A program made the position numbers and the translations under genes. Positions 1 through 7,852 of a DNA stretch of 64,000 bases are shown one piece after another. The stretch comes from G020354025 sp964621455 (GTDB lineage: Bacteria > Fidelibacterota > Marinisomatia > SCGC-AAA003-L08 > TS1B11). The stretch lies in the NCBI GenBank assembly GCA_964621455.1, contig CAZULW010000007.1, positions 10,507-74,506 on the forward strand, given 5' to 3'. Under the pieces are notes generated by a model. The model searched no databases. It worked only from the letters and a program-made list of their open reading frames with translations, and was not told the origin of the DNA. Every line of letters begins with the position of its first letter. The first letter of the stretch is position 1.

Positions 1-1
1 A

Positions 2-862
2 GCGGAGCGAAAGATCGCTGGAGTGATCGTCGAGGCAGCCAGCAACCTTTCCCCCGCAAAGATCGGCACGGGTTGGGGAGAAGTTCGCGAAGGGCACAAT
101 CGCCGTAAGATCGTTGAGGGCAAGGCCGTCATGCTGTGGGTAAACCGCGAGCGCATCCCTACCAGCCCCGTGGATTCTCAGCTGGCCGTGATTCGCGTCG
201 AGAGCCTCGACGGCAAGCCCATCGCCACGCTCATCAATTTCGCGTGTCACCCAGTTGTGCTAGGCCCCGAAAACCTGCTTATCTCCGCTGACTACCCCGG
301 CGTGGCCACGCGTCTGGTAGAAGAGGAACTCGGCGGCCAGTGCATGTTTCTTCAGGGGGCGGCCGGGGACATCAATCCTTTCTGGGACAAGACTCCGCCC
401 GACGAGGGAGCCTATGAACAAATGGAAAAGATGGGCACGGCGCTCGCCGGCGAAGCGGTGAGGGTTTCAAGGCAAATTGCTGACTTCAAGGCCGACCCGA
501 AGATCTCGTTTCACACCGAGGTAATCCCGCTTGCCGCACGCCGTGGCGTGGTACCAAGGGACCGAGACTTGAACGCCGAGATCAACACAGTCTTGATAGG
601 CGACGATTTGGCCCTGGCGACCTTTCCAGGCGAATTCTTTGTAGAGCACGGGCTCTCGCTCAAGCGGCACAGCCAATTCAAAAACACAATCTTCATCGGC
701 TATTGCAACCGCAGGCTGCGTTACTTCCCAACGATCCAGGCCTGCACCGAAGGCGGCTACGGCGCTGCTTCAGCTACGCAGGTGGAGGTTGGCGCCGGAG
801 AACGACTCGTCAACCGTGCACTGATCAACCTCTATTATCAAGCCGGGAAGATTTCCCCCTAG
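2..862 (+). CDS. neutral/alkaline ceramidase-like protein, C-terminal part
   Basis: The reading frame is open to the left edge of the window, so this is the 3' part (about 286 codons) of a longer gene; the first internal start-like codon is a GTG at 23. The segment around LINFACHPVVLGPENLLISAD followed by FLQGAAGDINP is characteristic of the N-terminal catalytic domain of neutral ceramidase-like hydrolases, with conserved His and Asp positions that would bind the zinc ion. Later FPGEFFVEHG and FIGYCN match the same domain. In bacteria such proteins are often secreted or of unknown amide substrate, so ceramide as substrate is not established. It ends with TAG and is followed by about 1.3 kb of non-coding DNA. 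Confidence 0.75.
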   Translation, partial: AERKIAGVIVEAASNLSPAKIGTGWGEVREGHNRRKIVEGKAVMLWVNRERIPTSPVDSQLAVIRVESLDGKPIATLINFACHPVVLGPENLLISADYPGVATRLVEEELGGQCMFLQGAAGDINPFWDKTPPDEGAYEQMEKMGTALAGEAVRVSRQIADFKADPKISFHTEVIPLAARRGVVPRDRDLNAEINTVLIGDDLALATFPGEFFVEHGLSLKRHSQFKNTIFIGYCNRRLRYFPTIQACTEGGYGAASATQVEVGAGERLVNRALINLYYQAGKISP

Positions 863-1151
863 ACAAGCAACCGGAATCGCCCGGCTGGGGCCGTTCGTCG
901 CCCTGAGCATCGGTATCCTCGTCATGTTGCTTGTCCCGCCAACGGCGGCGTAATAGAGTGTAGCCGGGTGGCAGGAAGCAGGGAAAAGAGAGGGAACCCT
1001 CTGGCCGTAGCCCTGGCCCTGGGCGTACCCCTCTGGGCGTTGCCCAACGGGCAGAGCCGCCTCGGGGAGTCCCGGGCAGGCCAAGCCTCGACGTAGCCGC
1101 CTACGGCGAGTCCGGGCGAGGCCGCCGGGAGCAAAAGGGGGAATAATTAAT

Positions 1152-1188
1152 TGAAAAATGAAAAATGAAAAATGAAAAATGAAAAATT
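1152..1188. repeat. A-rich short tandem repeat
   Basis: Four or more head-to-tail copies of a 7-8 base unit (gaaaaat) lie in the non-coding gap. It is one of several short-unit arrays in this window, each with a different unit. Confidence 0.85.
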
Positions 1189-1260
1189 GAAGAATAGGAA
1201 GCGGACCAGGAGAGACACTCCGGGGCCTATTCTGGGCCTATTTCGGATCAACCTCACCGA

Positions 1261-1545
1261 CGGGGAGCCAGGACCGGCGAGGAATTAGACAAAACCCATA
1301 CAAAATTCAATTTTTTAAGGCCTTCCCCCGACGAGAGCACTGTTGGGGTGGTGTACAGTTTGCCACTCAACATCCAGCGGAGCGATAGCGCCCTCAGGGT
1401 ACATGACGTAGGAACTAGGACCCTTACGGGCAGTGCCCTCTAGGCCCACGAAGTAGGAACCAGGGGCCCCTACGGGCAGCGGCAACGGGGCGATATATGG
1501 GGCATCATTATCATAGCGTCCGAATATACGCCGGCGGCCAACTGG
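1261..1545 (+). repeat. conserved-ends dispersed element, copy 1
   Basis: The left end (gccggcgaggaattagac, then a tract like acaaaattc and cccccgacgag) and the right end (ggggcgatat, catcat, gaatatacgccgg) match, in the same order, sequences at 45440-45655 and, reversed, at 37188-37640. The interior differs in length and content between copies, although copies 1 and 2 also share a roughly 60-base block (gacgtaggaacta, cttacgggcagtgccctc). No coding content is supportable. It may be a non-autonomous mobile element. Confidence 0.6.
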
Positions 1546-1659
1546 ACAAAACAGTGCCAAAACGGGACGCTTTTAAAAAAGTTCTCGTCGGTGAGGCGGC
1601 TGAAAGGTGCGTTTTCGGCCTAAAACGTCTAATTCCACCGTTGTACTGCCGGTGAACCG

Positions 1660-1735
1660 GGTAAATGGGGGCTGCAATTGTCATAGCGCCGGAATATAAG
1701 CCGGCAGCGGGGGCCTGTCGTTCGCCTGGTGCGCG
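1660..1735 (+). repeat. partial right end of the conserved-ends element
   Basis: A second copy of the right end (catagcgccggaatataagc, then gtcgttcgcctggtgcgcg) follows copy 1 by about 115 bases. The extension gtcgttcgc..tggtgcgcg is shared with the copy at 45.6 kb, so this partial copy keeps more of the original right end than copy 1 does. Confidence 0.55.
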
Positions 1736-1739
1736 ATAT

Positions 1740-1785
1740 TCTTGAGGCTTGAGGCTAGGGGCTTGAGGCTTGGGACTGGGGGGGG
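1740..1785. repeat. cttgagg minisatellite
   Basis: Degenerate tandem units of cttgaggct / cttgaggcttggg. The reverse complement of the same unit (cctcaag) recurs as an array at 14218-14255. Confidence 0.75.
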
Positions 1786-1940
1786 GGCTAGGGCAACTGA
1801 AAGAGATTAACCGCAGAGCACGCTGAGAGCGCGGAGAGAAGAGCGAAGTGGTAAACCACCTCGCCCAGAAACGCGAAGCGATAAATCGCCTCGCTGAGTC
1901 AAAAAAACCCCCGCCATCGGCGGGGCTATAATTCCCTGAC

Positions 1941-1969
1941 AGTCCCGACTTTCAGGTCGGGACTTTTTT
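1941..1969 (+). terminator. rho-independent terminator-like hairpin
   Basis: An 8-bp perfect stem (agtcccga / tcgggact) with a short loop is followed directly by a run of six T on the plus strand. A second small stem (ccccgcc / ggcgggg) precedes it at about 1909-1925. No plus-strand gene ends nearby; the last one stops at 862. The hairpin may close an unseen short transcript or be left over from a lost gene. Confidence 0.55.
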
Positions 1970-2165
1970 CGATTAAGCGAATTCATTTATGGATTCGCAG
2001 ATGGATTCGCTCACGTCAAGCGTTGACATTCTATAGCCACAGGCTTGATTTTTCAGTACATTCGTCTGAACATCATTTAGGAGCGCCTAATGTCCTTCAC
2101 AGCTGTAAAACATGTATTCAAACAGGCTAAACTGGGACTTTGCCTATAAAGATATGGAGTCCGCC

Positions 2166-4634
2166 ATGCGCAAATCCTTGAAATATAATCTCCTTACCTG
2201 GGTTTTACTCCTCTCCTTAGCCTCAGCCACCACCCCTGGTACCTGGAATACACTGCCAGGTCCATCTGGCGGGAATATTTATGCTATTGATATTAACAAT
2301 AGCGGTTTCGCAGTGGCCTTAGCCGCAATAGATAATATATTTGTATCACACGATTATGGAGAGAATTGGGAGCGAATCCCACAGAGATTTGGGGATGGTG
2401 GTAGCAGTTCCCAGATTTGGACTACTAGTGAACATGATATTTACGTAAGGGCGGGAGGGTCATACAGGTATGACGCACAAGCCACATCATGGGAGACGAT
2501 TGCGCACCCTATAATAACTGTACTAGAGGATGGTACCATCTTTGCTTCCGATAATCTCCTCTCACTCAATATGTCCACTGATAGGGGGGTGTCTTGGAAG
2601 AATCTAGGCATTGTCGGCCAGCCGTTGACGACTTCGATCACAACATTAAGCAATGGGATGATATTTCGTGCTGACAAGTACTCTGGTGGAATTAAGTGGA
2701 CGAACGATGATGGTTTCAATTGGTATGAAGCAAATACTGGTATAGATGCTACTGATATTATTAGGATAATATCAGATTCTAATGATTCCCTTTATTGTGC
2801 GACATTTGCAGACGCAGATGTATACAAATCGAGTGATTATGGCTCTTCTTGGAGAAGAATATATGATGGACCTCGCACCGGGGTTATTAGAGACTTAGAC
2901 GTTCTGAGTAACGGCAGTTTAGTTATTCTGCGGGAAGAGCCTGCAGGCTCGGCATTCCAAAAAATTGTCCTAGTATCACGGGATGATGGAGTCAATTGGG
3001 AGATAGTTTTGGACTGTCCAGCAGGCGGGTCATGGATTTTCGAAAAGGGGATTTCCCAAATCAGTACATCTGGAACAAATCTTTTCGCTGCAACAGCCGG
3101 TGGTCTATTATACTCATCTGATTCAGGGAAAGTGTGGTCATACCGACATGATGGGATTCGAGCCCATAACATCGAGGCCATAACCGCGTATTCTATTAAC
3201 CATTTATATGTTTCAACAATACATCCTTCGAAGTTGCTATATAAAAGCAATGTAGGAACAGATTGGGATGAGATAGATTTAAGCACCATTCGACCATCTT
3301 ATAACGGTGGTTACTTTTCATTCAGGCATCATCCCTCCGGGACTGCATATTATGCGACTTTCGATACATTGATTTCCTCATCAGACAATTACCAGACATG
3401 GCAAGGGTATCCATTTACGTTTGTTCGAGATGTCCAGATTGATGATGATGGGACGATATGGATGGGAGCAGGAGATGGGCTATATAAATCCACCGACAAT
3501 GGACAGCAATGGACCAAAAAATTACCGACGGCTCATCGCATCGAGAATATAACTCTCACAGTAGGCTCGTTAATGTTCGCATATGGTGAGGGGCGGCTCT
3601 ACAGGTCTAAAGATAATGGAGATACATGGGTGGGCATTAATAACACAAATTACCTGCAATATATCGCGTACTATAATGGGGTTACATATACAGTAATGCT
3701 CGATGGATTTTATCGATCTTATGATGATGGCGATATATGGGAAAAAGTTTCTGAAAATATTAATTTGTATATGACATCATCATTTTATATAGGATTGGAA
3801 GGAACAATATATATTGGATCGACGCAGGGTGGTTTAATGCTTTCAAACGATGGCGGCTTAAATTGGCAAGCACAAAATGAGGGTTTGCCCCTATCATACA
3901 ATCCCGATGTAGGTGCAATTGGTCTACATACCTTAGTCAGGAGTCCAGATGGGTATATATTCGCAGCTAGTTCTAGTGGCAGTGATCTTGGTGATATATA
4001 TTATACGGTCGATAATTTTATGTCTCCAAATGCCCCAACATTATATCCTGCAGTAGCCGAAGAGAACAAAGTCTCTCTCACATGGAGCAAGGTCAAGGCG
4101 ACAGATTTCAAACTATATCGAGTGTATTCTGGTGAAAATGAAAATCAATTGTTTGTTTTAGATTCTACGACATCAGTAAATGATACCACAATTTCTATTA
4201 TCGGCTTAACAAATGGCACTACATACTATTTCCGAATCACGGCAGTTGATAGTGTAGGAAATGAAAGTATTTTTTCAAATCTAGTAAGTGCTACACCTAC
4301 AGCGCTTGCCGTTGAGGAATCGTCTGATATACCAACATCCTTTGCTCTGCATCCCGCCTACCCTAACCCCTTCAATCCCAACACGACCATCCGGTTTGAT
4401 CTGCCGGAAGCATCTGTGGTGGTACTGGTGGTCCACGACCTGCTGGGCCGGGAGGTAGCCCGTCTAGTAGATAGATATATGACAGCGGGCTACCATCAAG
4501 TTATTTGGGATGGCAGGACCGCCAGCGGCCTTGAAGTTCCCAGCGGCATCTACATCGCCCGCCTACTTGTCCCGCCAACGGCGGGGATCACGCCTCAGTA
4601 TACCAAGTCCATCAAGATGGTTCTGCTAAAGTAG
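2166..4634 (+). CDS. secreted Asp-box (BNR) repeat protein with FN3 and C-terminal sorting domain
   Basis: The ATG at 2166 is chosen because GGAG lies 6 bases before it and it starts a good signal peptide (MRKSLKYNLLTWVLLLSLASA); an upstream in-frame ATG at 2112 would bury that peptide. The 822-aa product carries at least ten S/T-x-D-x-G-x-x-W Asp-box motifs (for example SHDYGENW, STDNGQQW, SKDNGDTW, SNDGGLNW), typical of sortilin/BNR beta-propellers. A fibronectin type III-like domain follows (KVSLTWSKV ... TYYFRITAVD). The last 85 residues are the FlgD-like sorting tail seen in type IX-secreted proteins and their FCB relatives (YPNPFNPNTTIRFDLPE, SGIYIARL). It is probably exported to the cell surface; its ligand is unknown. 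The propeller part is AT-rich while the tail is GC-rich. Confidence 0.88.
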   Translation: MRKSLKYNLLTWVLLLSLASATTPGTWNTLPGPSGGNIYAIDINNSGFAVALAAIDNIFVSHDYGENWERIPQRFGDGGSSSQIWTTSEHDIYVRAGGSYRYDAQATSWETIAHPIITVLEDGTIFASDNLLSLNMSTDRGVSWKNLGIVGQPLTTSITTLSNGMIFRADKYSGGIKWTNDDGFNWYEANTGIDATDIIRIISDSNDSLYCATFADADVYKSSDYGSSWRRIYDGPRTGVIRDLDVLSNGSLVILREEPAGSAFQKIVLVSRDDGVNWEIVLDCPAGGSWIFEKGISQISTSGTNLFAATAGGLLYSSDSGKVWSYRHDGIRAHNIEAITAYSINHLYVSTIHPSKLLYKSNVGTDWDEIDLSTIRPSYNGGYFSFRHHPSGTAYYATFDTLISSSDNYQTWQGYPFTFVRDVQIDDDGTIWMGAGDGLYKSTDNGQQWTKKLPTAHRIENITLTVGSLMFAYGEGRLYRSKDNGDTWVGINNTNYLQYIAYYNGVTYTVMLDGFYRSYDDGDIWEKVSENINLYMTSSFYIGLEGTIYIGSTQGGLMLSNDGGLNWQAQNEGLPLSYNPDVGAIGLHTLVRSPDGYIFAASSSGSDLGDIYYTVDNFMSPNAPTLYPAVAEENKVSLTWSKVKATDFKLYRVYSGENENQLFVLDSTTSVNDTTISIIGLTNGTTYYFRITAVDSVGNESIFSNLVSATPTALAVEESSDIPTSFALHPAYPNPFNPNTTIRFDLPEASVVVLVVHDLLGREVARLVDRYMTAGYHQVIWDGRTASGLEVPSGIYIARLLVPPTAGITPQYTKSIKMVLLK

Positions 4635-5014
4635 GGGCTTTCTGAGACCTGCCCGTCAACATCAATGGAGTTTCACTCCGCTACTCTACTGTCGAGAAAA
4701 CGAAAAAAGCGACAAGAAACGCTGACATGGGGGTACGAGTGTTCCTAAAAATGTCAATGCAACTTCAAGGCACGAGCTGCTTAGATTGCTTTGTGGGAAG
4801 AGTTATTGAAGTATCACGGAGCTTGCATTCTAGAGCCTTGGGTCGTATGAATCTTTTCAGTAAAAAGCTCAGTGTCTAACATTGTGATATATTTAATTGG
4901 TTTTAATTGGTAGAATTCGAGAAACACAATCACTATATTCCATAAGAGTTGCAGAATCAAGGCAGTGCTAAACTGTAAAAACGCTGTATATTATAAGAAA
5001 GGAGTAACGAATCA
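4635..5014. other. intergenic region
   Basis: About 380 bases, AT-rich towards the right. I see no gene, repeat or clear hairpin. An AAGGAG ribosome-binding site precedes the next start codon. Confidence 0.6.
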
Positions 5015-5662
5015 ATGGAACTGTGGTTGCGCACTGATGAACACGAAGAAGCAGTCTCAGCCTTGGAAATGGTTGCAGAGGCAGGTACTTCAATATCCTC
5101 GGATAGTTATCGCTGGAAATGGGTAATTATCTCTGCGCACAATGCACTTCAGGGTTTTATGGTACTCGCCTTACGGCATGGGAACGGCTTACTGGCGCTA
5201 AAAGATAAAATTGCTACTCAATGGTTGAAAGCTTATAGAGAAGGAGGAAAGTACCCTGTTGAGAAGATAGACACCTTTCTCAATCTCTATAAAAAGATTA
5301 AAAGTGAAAGAATGCTATGTTATGAGCATAGTAAGATATTCGAAGCCTCCGATGACCATGATAGAAGCGTTAAGGAGTTAAACCAGATACGAAATAAGTT
5401 TATTCACTTTGTGCCAAAGAGTTGGCGTTTAGAACTCACCGGATTGCCAGAAATATGTCTTCATTGTTTGGTAATTATACAGTTCCTTGGGTGGGAATCC
5501 GGGAATATCCTATTTCGAGACAATCAGCAAGAACGTGCTCGTGCGGCTTTATTTGAAGCGAAAAAGGTTTTATTTGTTCTTCAATCAAAGTATGAAGAGG
5601 AGGCAGCTAACCAGGCAAATGCAGCCGACCCTCATTCCGCTGCGCTTATTTCGGGCGGCTGA
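5015..5662 (+). CDS. HEPN-like protein of unknown function
   Basis: The 215-aa protein starts at an ATG preceded by GGAG about 10 bases upstream. It is predicted to be mostly helical and soluble. Residues near 128-134 read IRNKFIH, fitting the R-x4-H motif of HEPN domains, which in many families is an RNase active site; a preceding helix (AHNALQGFMVLALRHG) also fits the HEPN fold. No nucleotidyltransferase (MNT) or other usual partner lies next to it. Its base composition is AT-rich, unlike the GC-rich hyp genes that follow, which hints at transfer. The HEPN assignment rests on this motif alone; otherwise the protein is unrecognised. Confidence 0.55.
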   Translation: MELWLRTDEHEEAVSALEMVAEAGTSISSDSYRWKWVIISAHNALQGFMVLALRHGNGLLALKDKIATQWLKAYREGGKYPVEKIDTFLNLYKKIKSERMLCYEHSKIFEASDDHDRSVKELNQIRNKFIHFVPKSWRLELTGLPEICLHCLVIIQFLGWESGNILFRDNQQERARAALFEAKKVLFVLQSKYEEEAANQANAADPHSAALISGG

Positions 5663-5832
5663 TGTGTGGGTGGTCTCCCGTGCTCATTATTCTGCCTAAA
5701 TTGTATCCTCATTAGATTTTCCCGGCAAAAGGATCAGCGGGAGCATAAGCACGGGATATAGTGAATGTCAACCTGATTTTTGCAGCGGGCAGCTGCACTT
5801 TTTACCTCACCGGCTCGTCGTAGGCCACGCCA

Positions 5833-5880
5833 GGCAGGCTGCTACTGCCACTGCCACTTCCCCAGCCCCAAGCCCCCAGC
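5833..5880. repeat. short degenerate repeat (tgccact / ccagccccaagc)
   Basis: Units of ctgccact and cagcccc run together just beyond the stop codon of the nickel permease. The tgccac unit recurs at 7798-7845, between hypE and hypD. Confidence 0.5.
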
Positions 5881-6618
5881 CTACAGCCCCAGCAGCGCGA
5901 CCGCCAGGCCGCTGAGGGCCAGGGTGCCGCCGGCCAGGGCGTGGGCGTAGCGCTCCAGGTGCCCCATCCAAATGGATCCCTCCGGGAGCGGCAGGCACTG
6001 GATGCCCGCATGGGCCAGGGCTACTATCCCCAGCATGGTGCTGATGGTGACCAGCCCGAAGATGCCCGCGATGAGGGCCACCCCCGCCAGGCTGCTCTGG
6101 GCGGCGGGGTACATCAGCAGGGGAATCAGCGGCTCGCACGGCCCCAGCACGAAGATAATGAACAGTACCCAGGGGGTGAGGCTGGCCGGATGGCTGGCCT
6201 GCTCGTGAACATGGGTATGTTCGCCGGTGTGGCCGTGTTTGTGGACGTGCAGCTCGCCGGCAGGGTGGACGTGCGGATGGCTGTGAGGTCGTTTCCGATA
6301 GGCCCGCCGCAGGCCCCAGACCATGTACGCCAGCCCGAAGCCGATCAGCCCCCAGGCGGCGATCTCACCCCGCACGGACTCGATATCCACCAGCTGGCGC
6401 ATCGCGACCCCCGCGCCGATGCCGATGAATCCCAGCACTACCGAACCCAACACGTGCCCGACACCGCAAAGCATGGTGATGGACAGTGTCTTGAACAGTG
6501 ACCAGCGCCTGGCCCGCCCCATGACGATGAAGGGCAGGTAGTGGTCAGGCCCGGTGAGGGTGTGTAGAAGCCCGATGCCGGCGGCGGTCCACGTGAGAAG
6601 AATAATCTCGCTGGTCAT
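5881..6618 (-). CDS. nickel/cobalt permease-like membrane protein (UreH/NicO type)
   Basis: The 245-aa integral membrane protein has about six hydrophobic segments. The first ends in LLHTLTGPDHYLPF, the H-x4-D-H signature of nickel/cobalt permeases, which lines the metal path. A cytoplasmic or periplasmic loop (residues about 110-140) is extremely His-rich (HSHPHVHPAG...HVHKHGHTGEHTHVH), suited to binding nickel. It lies 11 bases downstream of hypE on the same strand, last in the hyp operon. The context therefore suggests it handles nickel for hydrogenase maturation. Direction of transport cannot be read from the sequence; related proteins include both importers and exporters. Confidence 0.8.
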   Translation of the reverse strand: MTSEIILLTWTAAGIGLLHTLTGPDHYLPFIVMGRARRWSLFKTLSITMLCGVGHVLGSVVLGFIGIGAGVAMRQLVDIESVRGEIAAWGLIGFGLAYMVWGLRRAYRKRPHSHPHVHPAGELHVHKHGHTGEHTHVHEQASHPASLTPWVLFIIFVLGPCEPLIPLLMYPAAQSSLAGVALIAGIFGLVTISTMLGIVALAHAGIQCLPLPEGSIWMGHLERYAHALAGGTLALSGLAVALLGL

Positions 6619-6629
6619 ATCTGGTCGCC

Positions 6630-7670
6630 TCAGCAGATGCGCGGCAGCTGCTCGCCGGACAGCATATCCAGGACGCGGCTGACGCCCAGGATGCCCTCCA
6701 GTACCACGTCGGCGCCGCCGGGCTCGGTTACCCGTCCGATGACCGCGGGTTGGTTGACCAGGTCGGTCTCACGCAGCAGCGCCAGGATGTCCTTTTCCGT
6801 ACCGGCCTCGGCGAAGATGGCCAGTTTGCCCTCGTTGGCTACGTAGAGGGGGTCCAAGCCCAGGAGCTCGCAGGCGCTGTGGACGGGCGGGTTCACCGGA
6901 ATGGCCTGCTCTATTAGAGTGATGGTGACCCCGGCAGCCCGGGCGATCTCGTTCATGACGCTGGCCAGCCCGCCGCGGGTCATGTCCCGGAGGCAGTGGA
7001 TGGCACTGCCGAACCTCTCAATCAGTCCCTCGACTTCCCGATGCAGGGGACGGGTGTCGCTGGCCAGGTCTCCCTGCATGGAAAGGCCCTCCCGCTGGCA
7101 CATGATGGTCATGCCGTGGTCGCCCACCGGGCCGTTGATGATGACCGCGTCCCCCGGCTGGACCCGGCGGGGAGCGATCCTGGCGTCAGGTAAGACCCGG
7201 CCCACGCCGGTGGTAGTGATGAAGATGCCGTCGCCCTTGCCGTGGTCCACCACCTTGGTATCGCCGGTCACCAGTGCCACACCGGCGGCCTCGGTGGCGG
7301 CCCCCATCGAGACCAGCACCCGGCGCAGCGACTCCATCGGGTACCCCTCTTCCAGGATGAGGGCGCAGCTGAGGTAGAGGGGCCGGGCGCCGCACATGGC
7401 CAGGTCGTTGATGGTGCCGTTGACCGCCAAGTCGCCAATGTTGCCGCCCGGGAAAAAGGGAGGCGTAACCACGAATGAGTCAGTGGTGAAGGCCAGCCGC
7501 TCCGGGCCGAACTCCAGGATGGCGCCGTCGTGGATATTCTCAACCTTGCCGTTGGGGAAGTGCGGGAGGATGACCTCCTGGATCAACCGGGCCATGCGCC
7601 TACCGCCGCCGCCGTGCGCCAGGCTTACCTTCTCGTTGTCTTCAAATGGGAGGGGGCAGTTGAGTTTCAT
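6630..7670 (-). CDS. hypE: hydrogenase maturation protein HypE
   Basis: 346 aa, the usual length of HypE. It belongs to the AIRS/PurM-like ATPase superfamily: LAHGGGGRRMARLIQE at the N-terminus, FTTDSFVVTPPFFPGGNIG for ATP binding, and LRDMTRGGLASVMNEIA near residue 240. The protein ends in PRIC; the terminal cysteine receives the carbamoyl group from HypF and is dehydrated to a thiocyanate, the source of the cyanide ligand on the [NiFe] active-site iron. It is separated from hypD by 182 bases of minisatellite, although all lie on one strand in the order D-E-permease. Confidence 0.97.
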   Translation of the reverse strand: MKLNCPLPFEDNEKVSLAHGGGGRRMARLIQEVILPHFPNGKVENIHDGAILEFGPERLAFTTDSFVVTPPFFPGGNIGDLAVNGTINDLAMCGARPLYLSCALILEEGYPMESLRRVLVSMGAATEAAGVALVTGDTKVVDHGKGDGIFITTTGVGRVLPDARIAPRRVQPGDAVIINGPVGDHGMTIMCQREGLSMQGDLASDTRPLHREVEGLIERFGSAIHCLRDMTRGGLASVMNEIARAAGVTITLIEQAIPVNPPVHSACELLGLDPLYVANEGKLAIFAEAGTEKDILALLRETDLVNQPAVIGRVTEPGGADVVLEGILGVSRVLDMLSGEQLPRIC

Positions 7671-7852
7671 GGGCTTTTACGCGGATAGGCCCTTCGGCTG
7701 GTTCAGGACAGGCTCCTTCGGCAAGCTCAGGACAGGCTCCATTGTTGAGTTGTTTAATTGTTGAGTTGTTTAATTGTTGAGTTGTTTAATTGTTGAGACT
7801 GCCACTGTCACTGCCACTGCTACTGCTACTGCTACTGCTACTTTCGACGGAC
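7671..7852. repeat. compound minisatellite and S3 repeats between hypD and hypE
   Basis: This gap contains two units of the dispersed S3 repeat (ccttcggcaagctcaggaca type) at 7690-7740. Then come three or more copies of a 16-base unit (ttgttgagttgtttaa) at 7741-7797, a ctgccactgctactg array at 7798-7845, and the S3 repeat that runs into the end of hypD. No gene is present. Confidence 0.8.

Larger units (their letters stand above)
863..2165. other. long intergenic region with repeats
   Basis: About 1.3 kb without a supportable gene. It holds, in order: a palindromic GC-rich stretch around 1000-1130 (cgcctacggcgag motifs found in several other gaps), an A-rich tandem array, a copy of the conserved-ends repeat element, a second partial right end of that element, a cttgagg minisatellite, and a strong terminator-like hairpin just before the next gene. 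Short open frames here have no recognisable similarity and overlap the repeats. Confidence 0.7.

Noticed and set aside
1315..1560. 81-codon minus-strand frame inside conserved-ends element copy 1
   Set aside because: The frame is not kept in the other two copies of the element, whose centres differ, so it is not a shared gene.
7741..7845. Tandem repeats considered as a CRISPR array
   Set aside because: Units are contiguous and degenerate, without unique spacers of constant length, and no cas gene is present. The same holds for the arrays near 1152, 10855 and 14218.
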